In this document: positions 53,563 to 61,502 of the stretch, one piece after another | Position numbering within the stretch: position 1 is the stretch's first letter | Layout of the letters: every line of letters starts with the position of its first letter | Assembly (NCBI RefSeq): GCF_041321095.1 | Contig: NZ_JBGGWE010000004.1 | Location: 310,001-374,000 of the forward strand | Source: Fibrella arboris | Lineage (GTDB): Bacteria; Bacteroidota; Bacteroidia; Cytophagales; Spirosomataceae | Direction: 5' to 3' | Length of the DNA: 64,000 nucleotides | The notes under the pieces: generated by a model | What the model saw: only the letters and a program-made list of their open reading frames with translations | What the model was told of the DNA's origin: nothing | The model's database searches: none | Translations under genes and position numbers: made by a program

Positions 53563-54260
53563 AATAGCAAAAATATAGTCGGCTTTTTATGTAGATCAGG
53601 TGGATTTATCTTCCACTGTTTTACCGTTTTTGTCTGAATCAGTGCGTCGGCGGCTGTTACACTGGCAGCAATACAGAGATGGGTATCGGGTAAGGCCGTT
53701 GATAGAAGATCAGCCAGCAGGCCGTTGTTCCGGTAGGGCGTTTCCATAAAGATCTGGGTTTGCTGGCGCTTCCGGGCGTCTGTTTCCAACTGCTTTACCG
53801 TGCGGCTACGCTCTGCCCGGTCGATAGGCAGGTAGCCATGAAACACAAATGATTGACCACTCATGCCCGACGCCATTAATGCCAATAAAATGGAGGATGG
53901 CCCAACCAGGGGCTCAACCCGAAACCCCAGCTGATGCGCCAGCCTAACAGCCACTGCGCCAGGATCGGCTACGCCGGGACAACCTGCTTCCGACAGCACG
54001 CCGGCATCCCGGTGCTGGGCAAGCAGGTCAGTCAGTTGCCGTTTAGTGTCCGCTTCGGGCGTATCTTTATGCAGCTCAAAGAAGGTAGTTTCATCGATGA
54101 CACGGCCGGTACGCAGGCTACTGATAAACCGGCGGGCTGTGCGCACTTCCTCAACGAAAAAACAATCCAGGCGCGTGATTGCCTCACTGATTGGCGGCGT
54201 AAGCACCTGTTGTGTTGTATCGGGTGCCAGTGGCGTTGGAATCAAAAAAAGTGTTGGCAT
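53559..54260 (-). CDS. RsmI-like SAM-dependent methyltransferase
   Basis: 233 residues from ATG 54260; upstream in-frame codons do not resemble the family. It has the tetrapyrrole-methylase-type fold of RsmI (16S rRNA 2'-O-methyltransferase): PTLFLIPTPLAPD at the start, EAGCPGVADPGA near residue 94, GPSSILLALMASGMSG near 118 and FMETPYRNN near 175. It is shorter than RsmI of Escherichia coli (about 286), lacking the C-terminal domain, as in many Bacteroidota homologues. It is translationally coupled to the TPR kinase. Confidence 0.85.
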   Translation of the reverse strand: MPTLFLIPTPLAPDTTQQVLTPPISEAITRLDCFFVEEVRTARRFISSLRTGRVIDETTFFELHKDTPEADTKRQLTDLLAQHRDAGVLSEAGCPGVADPGAVAVRLAHQLGFRVEPLVGPSSILLALMASGMSGQSFVFHGYLPIDRAERSRTVKQLETDARKRQQTQIFMETPYRNNGLLADLLSTALPDTHLCIAASVTAADALIQTKTVKQWKINPPDLHKKPTIFLLF

Positions 54261-54414
54261 ATGTTTCACAAAGTTTGTTAAAAAAGATCGTTGACTGGCA
54301 TACATCAACGTTCTAAATGTGCCCCGCTTCCTAACCTTTTTTGGCGTCCTTCTTGGCAGGTTGCGGAGACACAGCAACTCAGTAGAAACAAAACAGCTTG
54401 ATTAGCTTTACACC

Positions 54415-55155
54415 ATGAACCTTGTCATTGACTGGGGAAACACGCGCATTAAAACGGGCTGGTTTACCAGCGGCACCCTGCTTAAAACGGTTACCTATGA
54501 ATCGGCAACCGACCTGCGGGCAGCCTTATCGCCCGAGCCTCCTCAATACGTAATTGCTTCGTCGACCAGCCGCCCAGCCAGTGAGTTGCGGTACTTGTTA
54601 GACGACTTCGATGGCGGCGCTAACTGGCTGTTATTCAGCGCTGAATCTTCTATTCCGATACAGAACAACTACCAGACACCCCATACATTAGGTGCCGATC
54701 GGCTGGCGGCGGCGGTGGGCGCATCGGCCCTGTTTCCCGGCCAAAACTGCCTTATTCTGGATCTGGGTACGTGCATCACGGCCGATTTCGTATCGGCAGA
54801 CAACACCTTTCAGGGGGGGCTCATTTCGCCGGGATTACAGATGCGGCTACAGGCTATGCACACCTTCACGGCCCGACTGCCCCTGCTCAACAACGTACCT
54901 GATCAGGGCAACTGGCCTTCGCTTACAGCTCGGTCTACCAGTGAGGCCCTGTTGAGCGGTGCCCTGAATGGTATGGCCTTTGAACTGGCAGGAATCATCG
55001 CTGATTATGACAACCAATGCGATGATCTCCGGGTCATTGTGTGCGGAGGTGATGGTCCATTGTTCATAAACCGCCTGAAACCGGGTATATTTGCAGTTCC
55101 AGAGTTGGTATTGCAAGGCTTAAACCGCATTCTGTTGGCACATGTCCAACGGTAA
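54415..55155 (+). CDS. coaX: Type III pantothenate kinase
   Basis: 246 residues of the ASKHA fold. The phosphate-1 loop is VIDWGNTRIKTGWF, followed by GADRLAAAVGA near residue 96, LDLGTCITADFV near 116, and GGLISPGLQMRLQAMHTFTARLP near 132. It phosphorylates pantothenate in the first step of CoA synthesis; coaBC, which acts later in the same pathway, is at 61503. Followed by a porin-like gene after 53 bp on the same strand. Confidence 0.94.
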   Translation: MNLVIDWGNTRIKTGWFTSGTLLKTVTYESATDLRAALSPEPPQYVIASSTSRPASELRYLLDDFDGGANWLLFSAESSIPIQNNYQTPHTLGADRLAAAVGASALFPGQNCLILDLGTCITADFVSADNTFQGGLISPGLQMRLQAMHTFTARLPLLNNVPDQGNWPSLTARSTSEALLSGALNGMAFELAGIIADYDNQCDDLRVIVCGGDGPLFINRLKPGIFAVPELVLQGLNRILLAHVQR

Positions 55156-55208
55156 TGCCCCGTTTTCACTAGTTCGTCTAAACCAACTGGCATCTGACAC
55201 GTTTTTTT

Positions 55209-56498
55209 GTGAAAAAGTTATTTCTACTGGCTGCTGGCATTTGCCTGCTGGCCCCTTCTACAGTATTACGGGCGCAGGGCCTGGGCAACTCCCCGTATTC
55301 AGCCCTGGGGCTTGGCGAAATTTTGCCCTCTGCCAACATTGCCAATATTGGTATGGGTGGCGTAGGGGTTAGTTATGCGAGTCCCTTTTACCTCAATAGT
55401 CAGAATCCGGCGCTGTTGGCTCGCCGTACACGGTTCACCATTTTTGAGATTGGTTTACTGGGCCAGCAAAAAACCATTAGTCAACTGGTGCAGAATGCAC
55501 CGCTCGTTCAACGCGACTTTGGGGCTAACCTTAGCTACCTGGCCCTGTCGTTTCCCCTATCTCCGCGCTGGAACACGTCGATCAGTCTTCGCCCCTACAG
55601 TTATGTAGACTACAAGACCCGGACGTACGGTAAGATAGCCGGAACCATCTACGAAACGCAATACGATTATAGCGGTAAAGGAGCCATCAACCGGGCATCG
55701 ATCAGTAATGGTTTCCGGGTTGGCAAGAACATTTACCTCGGTGCCGACGCCTCGTTCCTTTTTGGAAACATTGCGGCAAATTCAGACGCACAGGTGCTGA
55801 TCAATTCATCATCTGACCTGATCACATCCAGGGTGAACCGGGTGAACTACAGTGATATCGTCTGGAATTTAGGGGCCGCCTGGCGACCAACACTCGGAAA
55901 GGACTATGCCCTGAATATAGGTGCCACCTTTGCGCCCTCGTCAAACTTAAGCGGTTCTGAAACAGATGTTTATCAGCAGGTGTCGGCCAGTGGCGGTACT
56001 GTCGTTTCTGGTAGCGACACGCTTCGTTCCAACACATCGGGTCATGTACCACTGCCCCAGCATATTCAGTTTGGTATTACCCTGGAGAAAGGCAATCAGT
56101 TGGCTATAGGCATTGAAGCAGGTATGCAGTCGTGGAGTCAATTCAGAACGATCACCGATCAGCCGGGAAACCTGCGCGACGCTTTCCACTCCTCTATCGG
56201 GGTCGAATACACGCCTCGACCCACGGGCACCCATTACTATAACTTCATCACCTACCGGGCTGGCTTCCAGTACAACCAGCTTCCATACCAGGTCGAAGGC
56301 GTACAGTTAAAAGATGTAAACGGTAGCCTTGGTCTGTCGCTCCCCGTGGGATCAGCGGCGGTTAACCACATCAACTTTGCCATTGTTGGCGGCCAGCGGG
56401 GCGTTTTGACAGGCACGCAGATTCGGGAGAAATACGTCAGAATAGCAGTCGGTTTCTCATTGAATGACTGGTGGTTCCGTAAGTCGGTAATCGATTAG
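55209..56498 (+). CDS. Outer membrane beta-barrel protein, FadL/PorV-like
   Basis: 429 residues, GTG start, signal peptide ending VLRAQ. The mature N-terminus (GNSPYSALGLGEI, NIGMGGVGVSYASPFYLNSQNPALLA) is typical of barrel proteins in Bacteroidota related to FadL-like transporters. Alternating beta segments continue to an aromatic C-terminal strand (VRIAVGFSLNDWWF). Probable outer membrane channel; cargo unknown. It sits in a likely operon with coaX and lptC (4 bp gap to the latter), which suggests a link to envelope assembly. Confidence 0.78.
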   Translation: MKKLFLLAAGICLLAPSTVLRAQGLGNSPYSALGLGEILPSANIANIGMGGVGVSYASPFYLNSQNPALLARRTRFTIFEIGLLGQQKTISQLVQNAPLVQRDFGANLSYLALSFPLSPRWNTSISLRPYSYVDYKTRTYGKIAGTIYETQYDYSGKGAINRASISNGFRVGKNIYLGADASFLFGNIAANSDAQVLINSSSDLITSRVNRVNYSDIVWNLGAAWRPTLGKDYALNIGATFAPSSNLSGSETDVYQQVSASGGTVVSGSDTLRSNTSGHVPLPQHIQFGITLEKGNQLAIGIEAGMQSWSQFRTITDQPGNLRDAFHSSIGVEYTPRPTGTHYYNFITYRAGFQYNQLPYQVEGVQLKDVNGSLGLSLPVGSAAVNHINFAIVGGQRGVLTGTQIREKYVRIAVGFSLNDWWFRKSVID

Positions 56499-56502
56499 GA
56501 AA

Positions 56503-57087
56503 ATGCGTAACGAACGTTCAGTGCAGCGTATCTCGTCTCGTCGGTTTTTCGGGCAGTTTCTCTTCATTACGTTTACCGTGTGCGCCCTGTTTGCCTGTGA
56601 AGAAGACAAGAAACCCGCTAAGTCTGTGCCGTATACTGGCCCAATTGAAGAAATCAACAACGTAAAACTGTTGTATAGCGAAGCCGCCCTGATGCGGGTA
56701 AAGCTCACCACGGCGCGGCAGTTACGCTTTGTAAATGATGACCGTAAATACCCTAACGAGGTGTTTGTCGACTTCTACGATCCAACTGGTAGTCAGATCG
56801 TTACGACCTTGCGCTCAGACTCCGGCAAATATGACAAGGCAAAAGATCTGTACACGGTCATGGGGCACGTAGTGGTGATCAACAAAGCCAAACAGGAAAA
56901 GCTACAGACGAATCTGCTTAACTGGAACCCCAACACCAAGAAAGTCTTTACCGAGAAACGGGTAGTTGTATCGAGCCAGCTTACTGGTGAACGGCTGTAT
57001 GGGTTAGGGCTCGACGCCAACCAGGATTTTTCGCGCTATTCCATTCGTAAGCCTACCGGCGTCTTTAACCTGGAGGGTGGCCTCTAA
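56503..57087 (+). CDS. lptC: LPS export ABC transporter periplasmic protein LptC
   Basis: 194 residues. A lipoprotein-like signal ends CALFAC (Cys27 region). The mature part is the LptC beta-jellyroll: VKLLYSEAALMRVKLTTARQ, YPNEVFVDFYDPTGSQIVTTLRSDSGKYDKAKDLYTVMG in order. It links LptB2FG to LptA during LPS transport. In this phylum LptC is often predicted as a lipoprotein rather than a TM protein. It starts 4 bp after the barrel gene. Confidence 0.87.
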   Translation: MRNERSVQRISSRRFFGQFLFITFTVCALFACEEDKKPAKSVPYTGPIEEINNVKLLYSEAALMRVKLTTARQLRFVNDDRKYPNEVFVDFYDPTGSQIVTTLRSDSGKYDKAKDLYTVMGHVVVINKAKQEKLQTNLLNWNPNTKKVFTEKRVVVSSQLTGERLYGLGLDANQDFSRYSIRKPTGVFNLEGGL

Positions 57088-57096
57088 GGGCGTAAA

Positions 57097-57546
57097 CTAG
57101 TTGGTCGGCCCGGTACATTTTTTCAGCAGGGCCTCGGCCTCTTTGCCCGTTACAAGTCGCTGATCGCCGCCCCACTGGCTATAAATGTAGGTAGTGATTT
57201 CCGCTATCTCGAGCGCACTAAGCTGCAACTGGGGTGGCATCACCCGATTATAGACTTTTCCATTTACTGTGATTGGCCCCTGCTGCCCATACCGGATTGA
57301 GCAAACTACCGCGTTTTTATTGGCTTTCAGATAATCTGAATTAGCCAGAGGCGGATACAGCCCAGCCAGTCCGGCGCCATCTGCCTGATGGCAGTTCGCA
57401 CAGTTTCGACGATACAACAGAATCCCTTCAGTAATATATTTCTGCCGTTTCGTTTCCTCCTCAGTCTGGCAGGAAAGAAGAGCAACAGATACGCTACAGA
57501 TAGCAAAGCAATAGCGAAGAAATGACTGGTTTAATAGGGTTGGCAT
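57097..57546 (-). CDS. c-type cytochrome lipoprotein
   Basis: 149 residues. The signal ends in lipobox SVALLSC (Cys26 region). The haem site CANCH follows near residue 52, the later part (YPPLANSDYL, VMPPQLQLSALEIAEITTYI) supplies the axial Met, and the C-terminus has another Cys (LLKKCTG). Class I monohaem cytochrome, periplasmic. It lies on the same strand as the SCO gene, 39 bp downstream, consistent with a cytochrome oxidase-related or copper-linked function. Confidence 0.88.
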   Translation of the reverse strand: MPTLLNQSFLRYCFAICSVSVALLSCQTEEETKRQKYITEGILLYRRNCANCHQADGAGLAGLYPPLANSDYLKANKNAVVCSIRYGQQGPITVNGKVYNRVMPPQLQLSALEIAEITTYIYSQWGGDQRLVTGKEAEALLKKCTGPTN

Positions 57547-57585
57547 AGTTGGTGAATGGGGTCGAAGGCCCTACAAAGGACGCTC

Positions 57586-58224
57586 CTAGTTGTATTCGGC
57601 TAACAGCCTGTCCATATCTGCCATCAATTTATCGACGCCTGTTTCTGTGGTGCCATCGTAAATACCCCGGATATGGCGGGCTTTATCGACCAGGATGAAT
57701 GCACCGCTGTGGACAACACCGCCAGGGGCTGATGAATCAGCCTGCGCAGTCACCATATAACTGCTCTGTCCAATATCATAGATCTTGTCGCGGTCGCCAG
57801 TTACGAACAGCCAGTTTTTGCCGGTTACGCCTAGCTCTGTAGCAAACTCTTTCAATACAGGTACCGAGTCGTGCGCTGGGTCTATTGTATGCGACAATAG
57901 CAGCACATCAGGGTTTTTGTTGAACCGTTCATATACCCGTTTCAACTGCGTCTTCATCTTCGGGCAAATGGTGGGGCACGAGGTAAAGAAGAAGTCAGCG
58001 ACGTAAATTTTACCAGCCAGTGTGGCTGCCGTCACTGTATCGCCATCCTGACTGACAAACTTAAAATCAGGAATAGTATGATCGATTGAATCAGTAACGG
58101 TCTTGCCGTCGATTCGCTTGGTTACGAGTTGACGTTCGCCTAAAATGGGGAGCTTTTCAGACTGTGTACAGCTTGTAAAGCTTATCACCAGACCAGTCAG
58201 GACTGTGCCTATCAGCGTACGCAT
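57586..58224 (-). CDS. SCO family copper chaperone
   Basis: 212 residues from ATG 58224 (an ATG at 58332 is in frame but would overlap the upstream gene and displace the lipoprotein signal). Lipobox VISFTSC, then the thioredoxin-like domain with CxxxC in FTSCPTICPKMK near residue 100 and the copper-ligand His in VVHSGAFILVD near 178. SCO proteins load copper into the CuA site of cytochrome c oxidase. It is co-transcribed with the cytochrome c gene and a His/Met-rich lipoprotein gene. Confidence 0.92.
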   Translation of the reverse strand: MRTLIGTVLTGLVISFTSCTQSEKLPILGERQLVTKRIDGKTVTDSIDHTIPDFKFVSQDGDTVTAATLAGKIYVADFFFTSCPTICPKMKTQLKRVYERFNKNPDVLLLSHTIDPAHDSVPVLKEFATELGVTGKNWLFVTGDRDKIYDIGQSSYMVTAQADSSAPGGVVHSGAFILVDKARHIRGIYDGTTETGVDKLMADMDRLLAEYN

Positions 58225-58231
58225 CACTCGG

Positions 58232-58711
58232 TTATTGCTTGAGGTAGGTCTGTGCCTGCTTGATACTCTGGTTGATCTTAGACTTTGCATCGTTGATGAG
58301 TTTCTTTTGTTCTGCCAGATAACGCAGTGCATCGGCTTCGGGCAGTTTCTTCAGGGTATCGCCATTGTACTGATCCATCCAGCTCATCATTGAGCTATCT
58401 GCCTCTGTGAGACGGCGCACCAGCAGACGTACCTGGGCTTTTTGCTCATCGACTCGAACCGTTTCTGTGGGCGTACCCTGCATACTATCTAAAGCGGTCA
58501 GTTTTCCATTCAGTTCCTTTTTCAGCTTCATGATATTATCGATACGCGGCATTACCTCATCATGGGCATCCATGACCTCTTTTTCAGCTTTGCCAATGGG
58601 TGTATTTGCCTCGTCCATCGCCATATCATGGCCTTCGTGACCGCTTTTCTCTTTCGTGCCACAAGCCATCAGAGTGGCTATCAGGCTAGTGATCAGGATT
58701 ACCTGTTTCAT
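58232..58711 (-). CDS. Helical lipoprotein with His/Met-rich N-terminus
   Basis: 159 residues. Lipobox TLMAC (Cys17), then GHEGHDMAMDEAN, a His/Met cluster of the type used for copper binding. The rest is a long coiled-coil-like helical domain (EKEVMDAHDEVMPRIDNIMKLKKEL, RRLTEADSSMMSWMDQY). Related small proteins are conserved but unnamed in Bacteroidota. It is 7 bp upstream of the SCO gene, so a role in copper delivery is plausible; this is inference from neighbours and motif. Confidence 0.7.
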   Translation of the reverse strand: MKQVILITSLIATLMACGTKEKSGHEGHDMAMDEANTPIGKAEKEVMDAHDEVMPRIDNIMKLKKELNGKLTALDSMQGTPTETVRVDEQKAQVRLLVRRLTEADSSMMSWMDQYNGDTLKKLPEADALRYLAEQKKLINDAKSKINQSIKQAQTYLKQ

Positions 58712-58771
58712 TGTTATGTATGTAGCTACTTAGGATTGATCAATAGTAAACACCTGTAAATCAGCGCATCA

Positions 58772-60436
58772 TTAAGCGGTTGCGTTTTGCTCAAGAATTT
58801 CCCGGGCGCTGCTTACGGCGCTCGGCGACGGTGACTTACCACCGATCATCTGGGCAATTTCCTGAACGCGCTCCTCAAATGACAGTTTACGCACCCGGCT
58901 TACTGTTTTTGCCGCCGAATGGTCTTTGTACACATAATAATGAGCCATTCCCTGAGCAGCAATCTGTGGCAAGTGAGTGATGGAAATAAGCTGGTGCGTA
59001 TGGGCCATGTCGCGCATCATTTGCCCCATCTTAATGGCAATCTCGCCGGAAACGCCGGTGTCGATCTCATCAAAAATGATCGTTGGCAGCGACCGTTTAC
59101 TGGCCAGAATGTACTTAATAGCCATCATAAGCCGTGAAAACTCACCACCCGATGCTACGTTTTTAAGCTGCTGCGGTTTAACTCCCTTGTTGGCACTGAA
59201 CTGAAACGACACCGTGTCGATGCCCGTCGGTGTAGGCCGACCGCGCTCGGCTTGAATCTGCAACGAAGCATTGGGCATGCCTAAGTCGTTCAGAAGCCCC
59301 TTGATCTCTTTTTCGATTGGCTTTAAAACGGCCAAGCGTGCTTTGGAGAGCGCTTCGGCGCTAACGTTCATTTTCTTCTGAGCAGCCTCGGCCTTCGCCT
59401 TCGCTTTCTCAATTTCCTCGTCAAGGTTCAACACCTTGCTTACTTTCTGCTCCAATTCATTCCGTAAGGCAATCAACGTACCTACGTCTTTAGCCTGGTG
59501 TTTGGTCTGGAGCTGATAGAGCAGGTTTAGTCGCTCACGTACCGCATCGGTACGCGTATCGTCCATCTCTACTGCCTCCTGTTCCGTGTTGATCTCATCG
59601 GCCAGATCTCGTAGCTCAATCAGCGCACTTTGCGCCCGCTCGTGTAGCGGCCGGTACGTATCAGCTACTTTCGTTATCTGGTTCAGGCAGCCAACGGCGC
59701 TTTTCAGCAACGCGACTACCGACTGTTCGGGATTATCCAGGTACTCAGAGGCAAGCAGTAATCGTTCTTTTATTTCTCCCGCATTCTCAAGCACGTTCAG
59801 CTCCTGCTCCAATGTATCCTGTTCGTCGGCTTGCAGATTGGCTTTGGCCAGCTCTTCGTACAGGAAATTATTATAGTCGAATTCACGCCGCATAGCGCCG
59901 GCTTCATTCAGCAGATGATCGTACACCGTTTGCCGCTCACGATATGTCTGATAATCGGCGCGGTAAGCCCTTAACCGATCGTCGTCCTGCGCGTAGGTGT
60001 CCACAATTTGCAGTTGGTACTCATTCGAGCCCAGCAATACTGAATCATGTTGCGAATGGATATCCATGAGCTGACTGGTCACGCGGCGCATGGTCTCGAG
60101 GTTCACCGGAGTGTCGTTCACGAAGGCCCGTGATTTTCCAGCCGGGCTGATCTCACGCCGCACGATGCACGTAGGCGCAAAATCAAGTTCTTCCTCCTCA
60201 AAAATGGTTTCGATAACGTACCCAGCCACATCAAACGACCCCTCGATGATACATTTTACCGAAGGGTCATAAAGAACGCGAGTATCGGCCCGATTGCCTA
60301 AAAGCAATCCGATAGCGCCCAGCATAATGGATTTACCCGCCCCTGTTTCGCCCGTAATTATGTTCAGGGCGTGATCAGGTGCCATTTCCAGTTGGTCAAT
60401 CAGCGCGTAATTCTTAATCAATAAGTGCGATAGCAT
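58772..60436 (-). CDS. recN: DNA repair protein RecN
   Basis: 554 residues from ATG 60436 (MLSHLLIKNYALIDQLEM, the standard family start; an upstream ATG at 60544 adds 36 unrelated residues). Walker A is ITGETGAGKSIM near residue 30, a central coiled coil spans about 170-370, the ABC signature is ASGGEFSRLMMAIKYI near 430, and Walker B is TIIFDEIDTGVSGE near 465. An SMC-like ATPase for double-strand break repair. Confidence 0.95.
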   Translation of the reverse strand: MLSHLLIKNYALIDQLEMAPDHALNIITGETGAGKSIMLGAIGLLLGNRADTRVLYDPSVKCIIEGSFDVAGYVIETIFEEEELDFAPTCIVRREISPAGKSRAFVNDTPVNLETMRRVTSQLMDIHSQHDSVLLGSNEYQLQIVDTYAQDDDRLRAYRADYQTYRERQTVYDHLLNEAGAMRREFDYNNFLYEELAKANLQADEQDTLEQELNVLENAGEIKERLLLASEYLDNPEQSVVALLKSAVGCLNQITKVADTYRPLHERAQSALIELRDLADEINTEQEAVEMDDTRTDAVRERLNLLYQLQTKHQAKDVGTLIALRNELEQKVSKVLNLDEEIEKAKAKAEAAQKKMNVSAEALSKARLAVLKPIEKEIKGLLNDLGMPNASLQIQAERGRPTPTGIDTVSFQFSANKGVKPQQLKNVASGGEFSRLMMAIKYILASKRSLPTIIFDEIDTGVSGEIAIKMGQMMRDMAHTHQLISITHLPQIAAQGMAHYYVYKDHSAAKTVSRVRKLSFEERVQEIAQMIGGKSPSPSAVSSAREILEQNATA

Positions 60437-60474
60437 ACGAAATAAGAAACAATCAGCCGGGATAAAAAAGTTGG

Positions 60475-60482
60475 CGAAATTA
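60475..60482 (-). promoter_or_regulatory. Possible -7 promoter box (TAATTTCG) for recN
   Basis: On the minus strand TAATTTCG is one mismatch from TAnnTTTG, 38 bp upstream of the chosen recN start. This position also supports the shorter start, because the longer ORF would include the box. Confidence 0.35.
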
Positions 60483-60487
60483 GTCTG

Positions 60488-60573
60488 CAGTTTTCCGTCT
60501 TCTGGTGTTCCGTTCCAAGTAAGCACTGTGAGGCAGCAGCGCAACAGAAGACAGTAAACGGTAAACAGTAAAC
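60488..60573. repeat. Imperfect hairpin with GTAAACN heptamers
   Basis: Three tandem GTAAAC(A/G) words at 60552-60573 are preceded by CAGAAGAC, which pairs perfectly with GTCTTCTG at 60497-60504. The whole gap between recN and porD can thus fold imperfectly. It resembles a shorter, degraded version of the word-repeat hairpins elsewhere in the window. Confidence 0.5.
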
Positions 60574-60574
60574 A

Positions 60575-61498
60575 TCAATTCAACAGTCTCCTGTAATTCT
60601 CTGTTTTCCCGGGATCTAAAAATGAGAGTAAGTCGAACGCTCGCTTACGTTCATCACGAGTCCCCTCGGCCATAATGTTCAGTAGCTCATCCGATTTGGC
60701 ATCGAAGAAGGAGTTGAGCAAGACGGCGCCGGGCTTCTGCAAGGTAATCTGCCGGATGCTCGTCAGCAAATCCATGGTGTATTTCCGAACTTGAACGGGA
60801 TTACTGGCAAAGGCGTCGAGGCCAAGCCGATGATAGGTATAGAAGCCGTCTCGGAACGGGATTACTTGCTGATTTTGAAGGTTTTCGACTAGCCAGTACC
60901 GATTGCGGCGGCTGTTGTCCTGCGCCGACCAGGCTCCGTTATCCGACACCGTTTGTGCAACGTTCACAATCTGAAACGCCCGTTGAATATACACGTTCCC
61001 GCCTTGGCGGGAAAAGGAATCGTAGTCGACAGCCAGGATCACATTGGCATAAAAAGCCAGCGCCTGGGTCAGTTCGTCAGAATACTGATTTTCCCGGTAG
61101 AAGAACGGCTGGGATGGAAGCCAGCTGAAATCAAAATTGCGGTCAACGAAACTCAACGTTGTGGTCTGGTAATTGGTACCATACACCGGACGAGATACGC
61201 TTAACTGAGCGTTCCCTTTAAACACCCCAACCGCCGTTGATTGAATAAGGTTGATCGTCAGCGTGCAGTTGATCTTTTCGGCCGCTGCAAACTGATCGGT
61301 CGACCAGCGTCGGTTATTGATAAACTCAGAAATAACACTTCTCAACTGGTTGAAATAAGTCAGATCCGTCTTTTGGGCAGCCGCCAGCTGATCGGTGTTT
61401 AACGTAACCGTACAGTTCAGCTCCTGAGCCTGTAGGCGGCCAATTGACCCAGTCAACAAACTGATTAACAACAACATACGTATCTTACCCCAGCGCAT
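60575..61498 (-). CDS. porD: Type IX secretion system protein PorD (DUF4835)
   Basis: 307 residues. The signal peptide (SLLTGSIGRLQAQ) is followed by ELNCTVTLNTDQL, repeated in similar form as KINCTLTINLIQS, a feature of the DUF4835/PorD family; YSDELTQALAFYANVILAVDYDSFS and WSAQDNSRRNRYWLVENLQN are further matches. PorD is required for gliding/type IX secretion, the route used to export many CAZymes in this phylum. The start lies 4 bp from the coaBC stop, so the two are co-transcribed. Confidence 0.9.
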   Translation of the reverse strand: MRWGKIRMLLLISLLTGSIGRLQAQELNCTVTLNTDQLAAAQKTDLTYFNQLRSVISEFINNRRWSTDQFAAAEKINCTLTINLIQSTAVGVFKGNAQLSVSRPVYGTNYQTTTLSFVDRNFDFSWLPSQPFFYRENQYSDELTQALAFYANVILAVDYDSFSRQGGNVYIQRAFQIVNVAQTVSDNGAWSAQDNSRRNRYWLVENLQNQQVIPFRDGFYTYHRLGLDAFASNPVQVRKYTMDLLTSIRQITLQKPGAVLLNSFFDAKSDELLNIMAEGTRDERKRAFDLLSFLDPGKTENYRRLLN

Positions 61499-61502
61499 TG
61501 AC

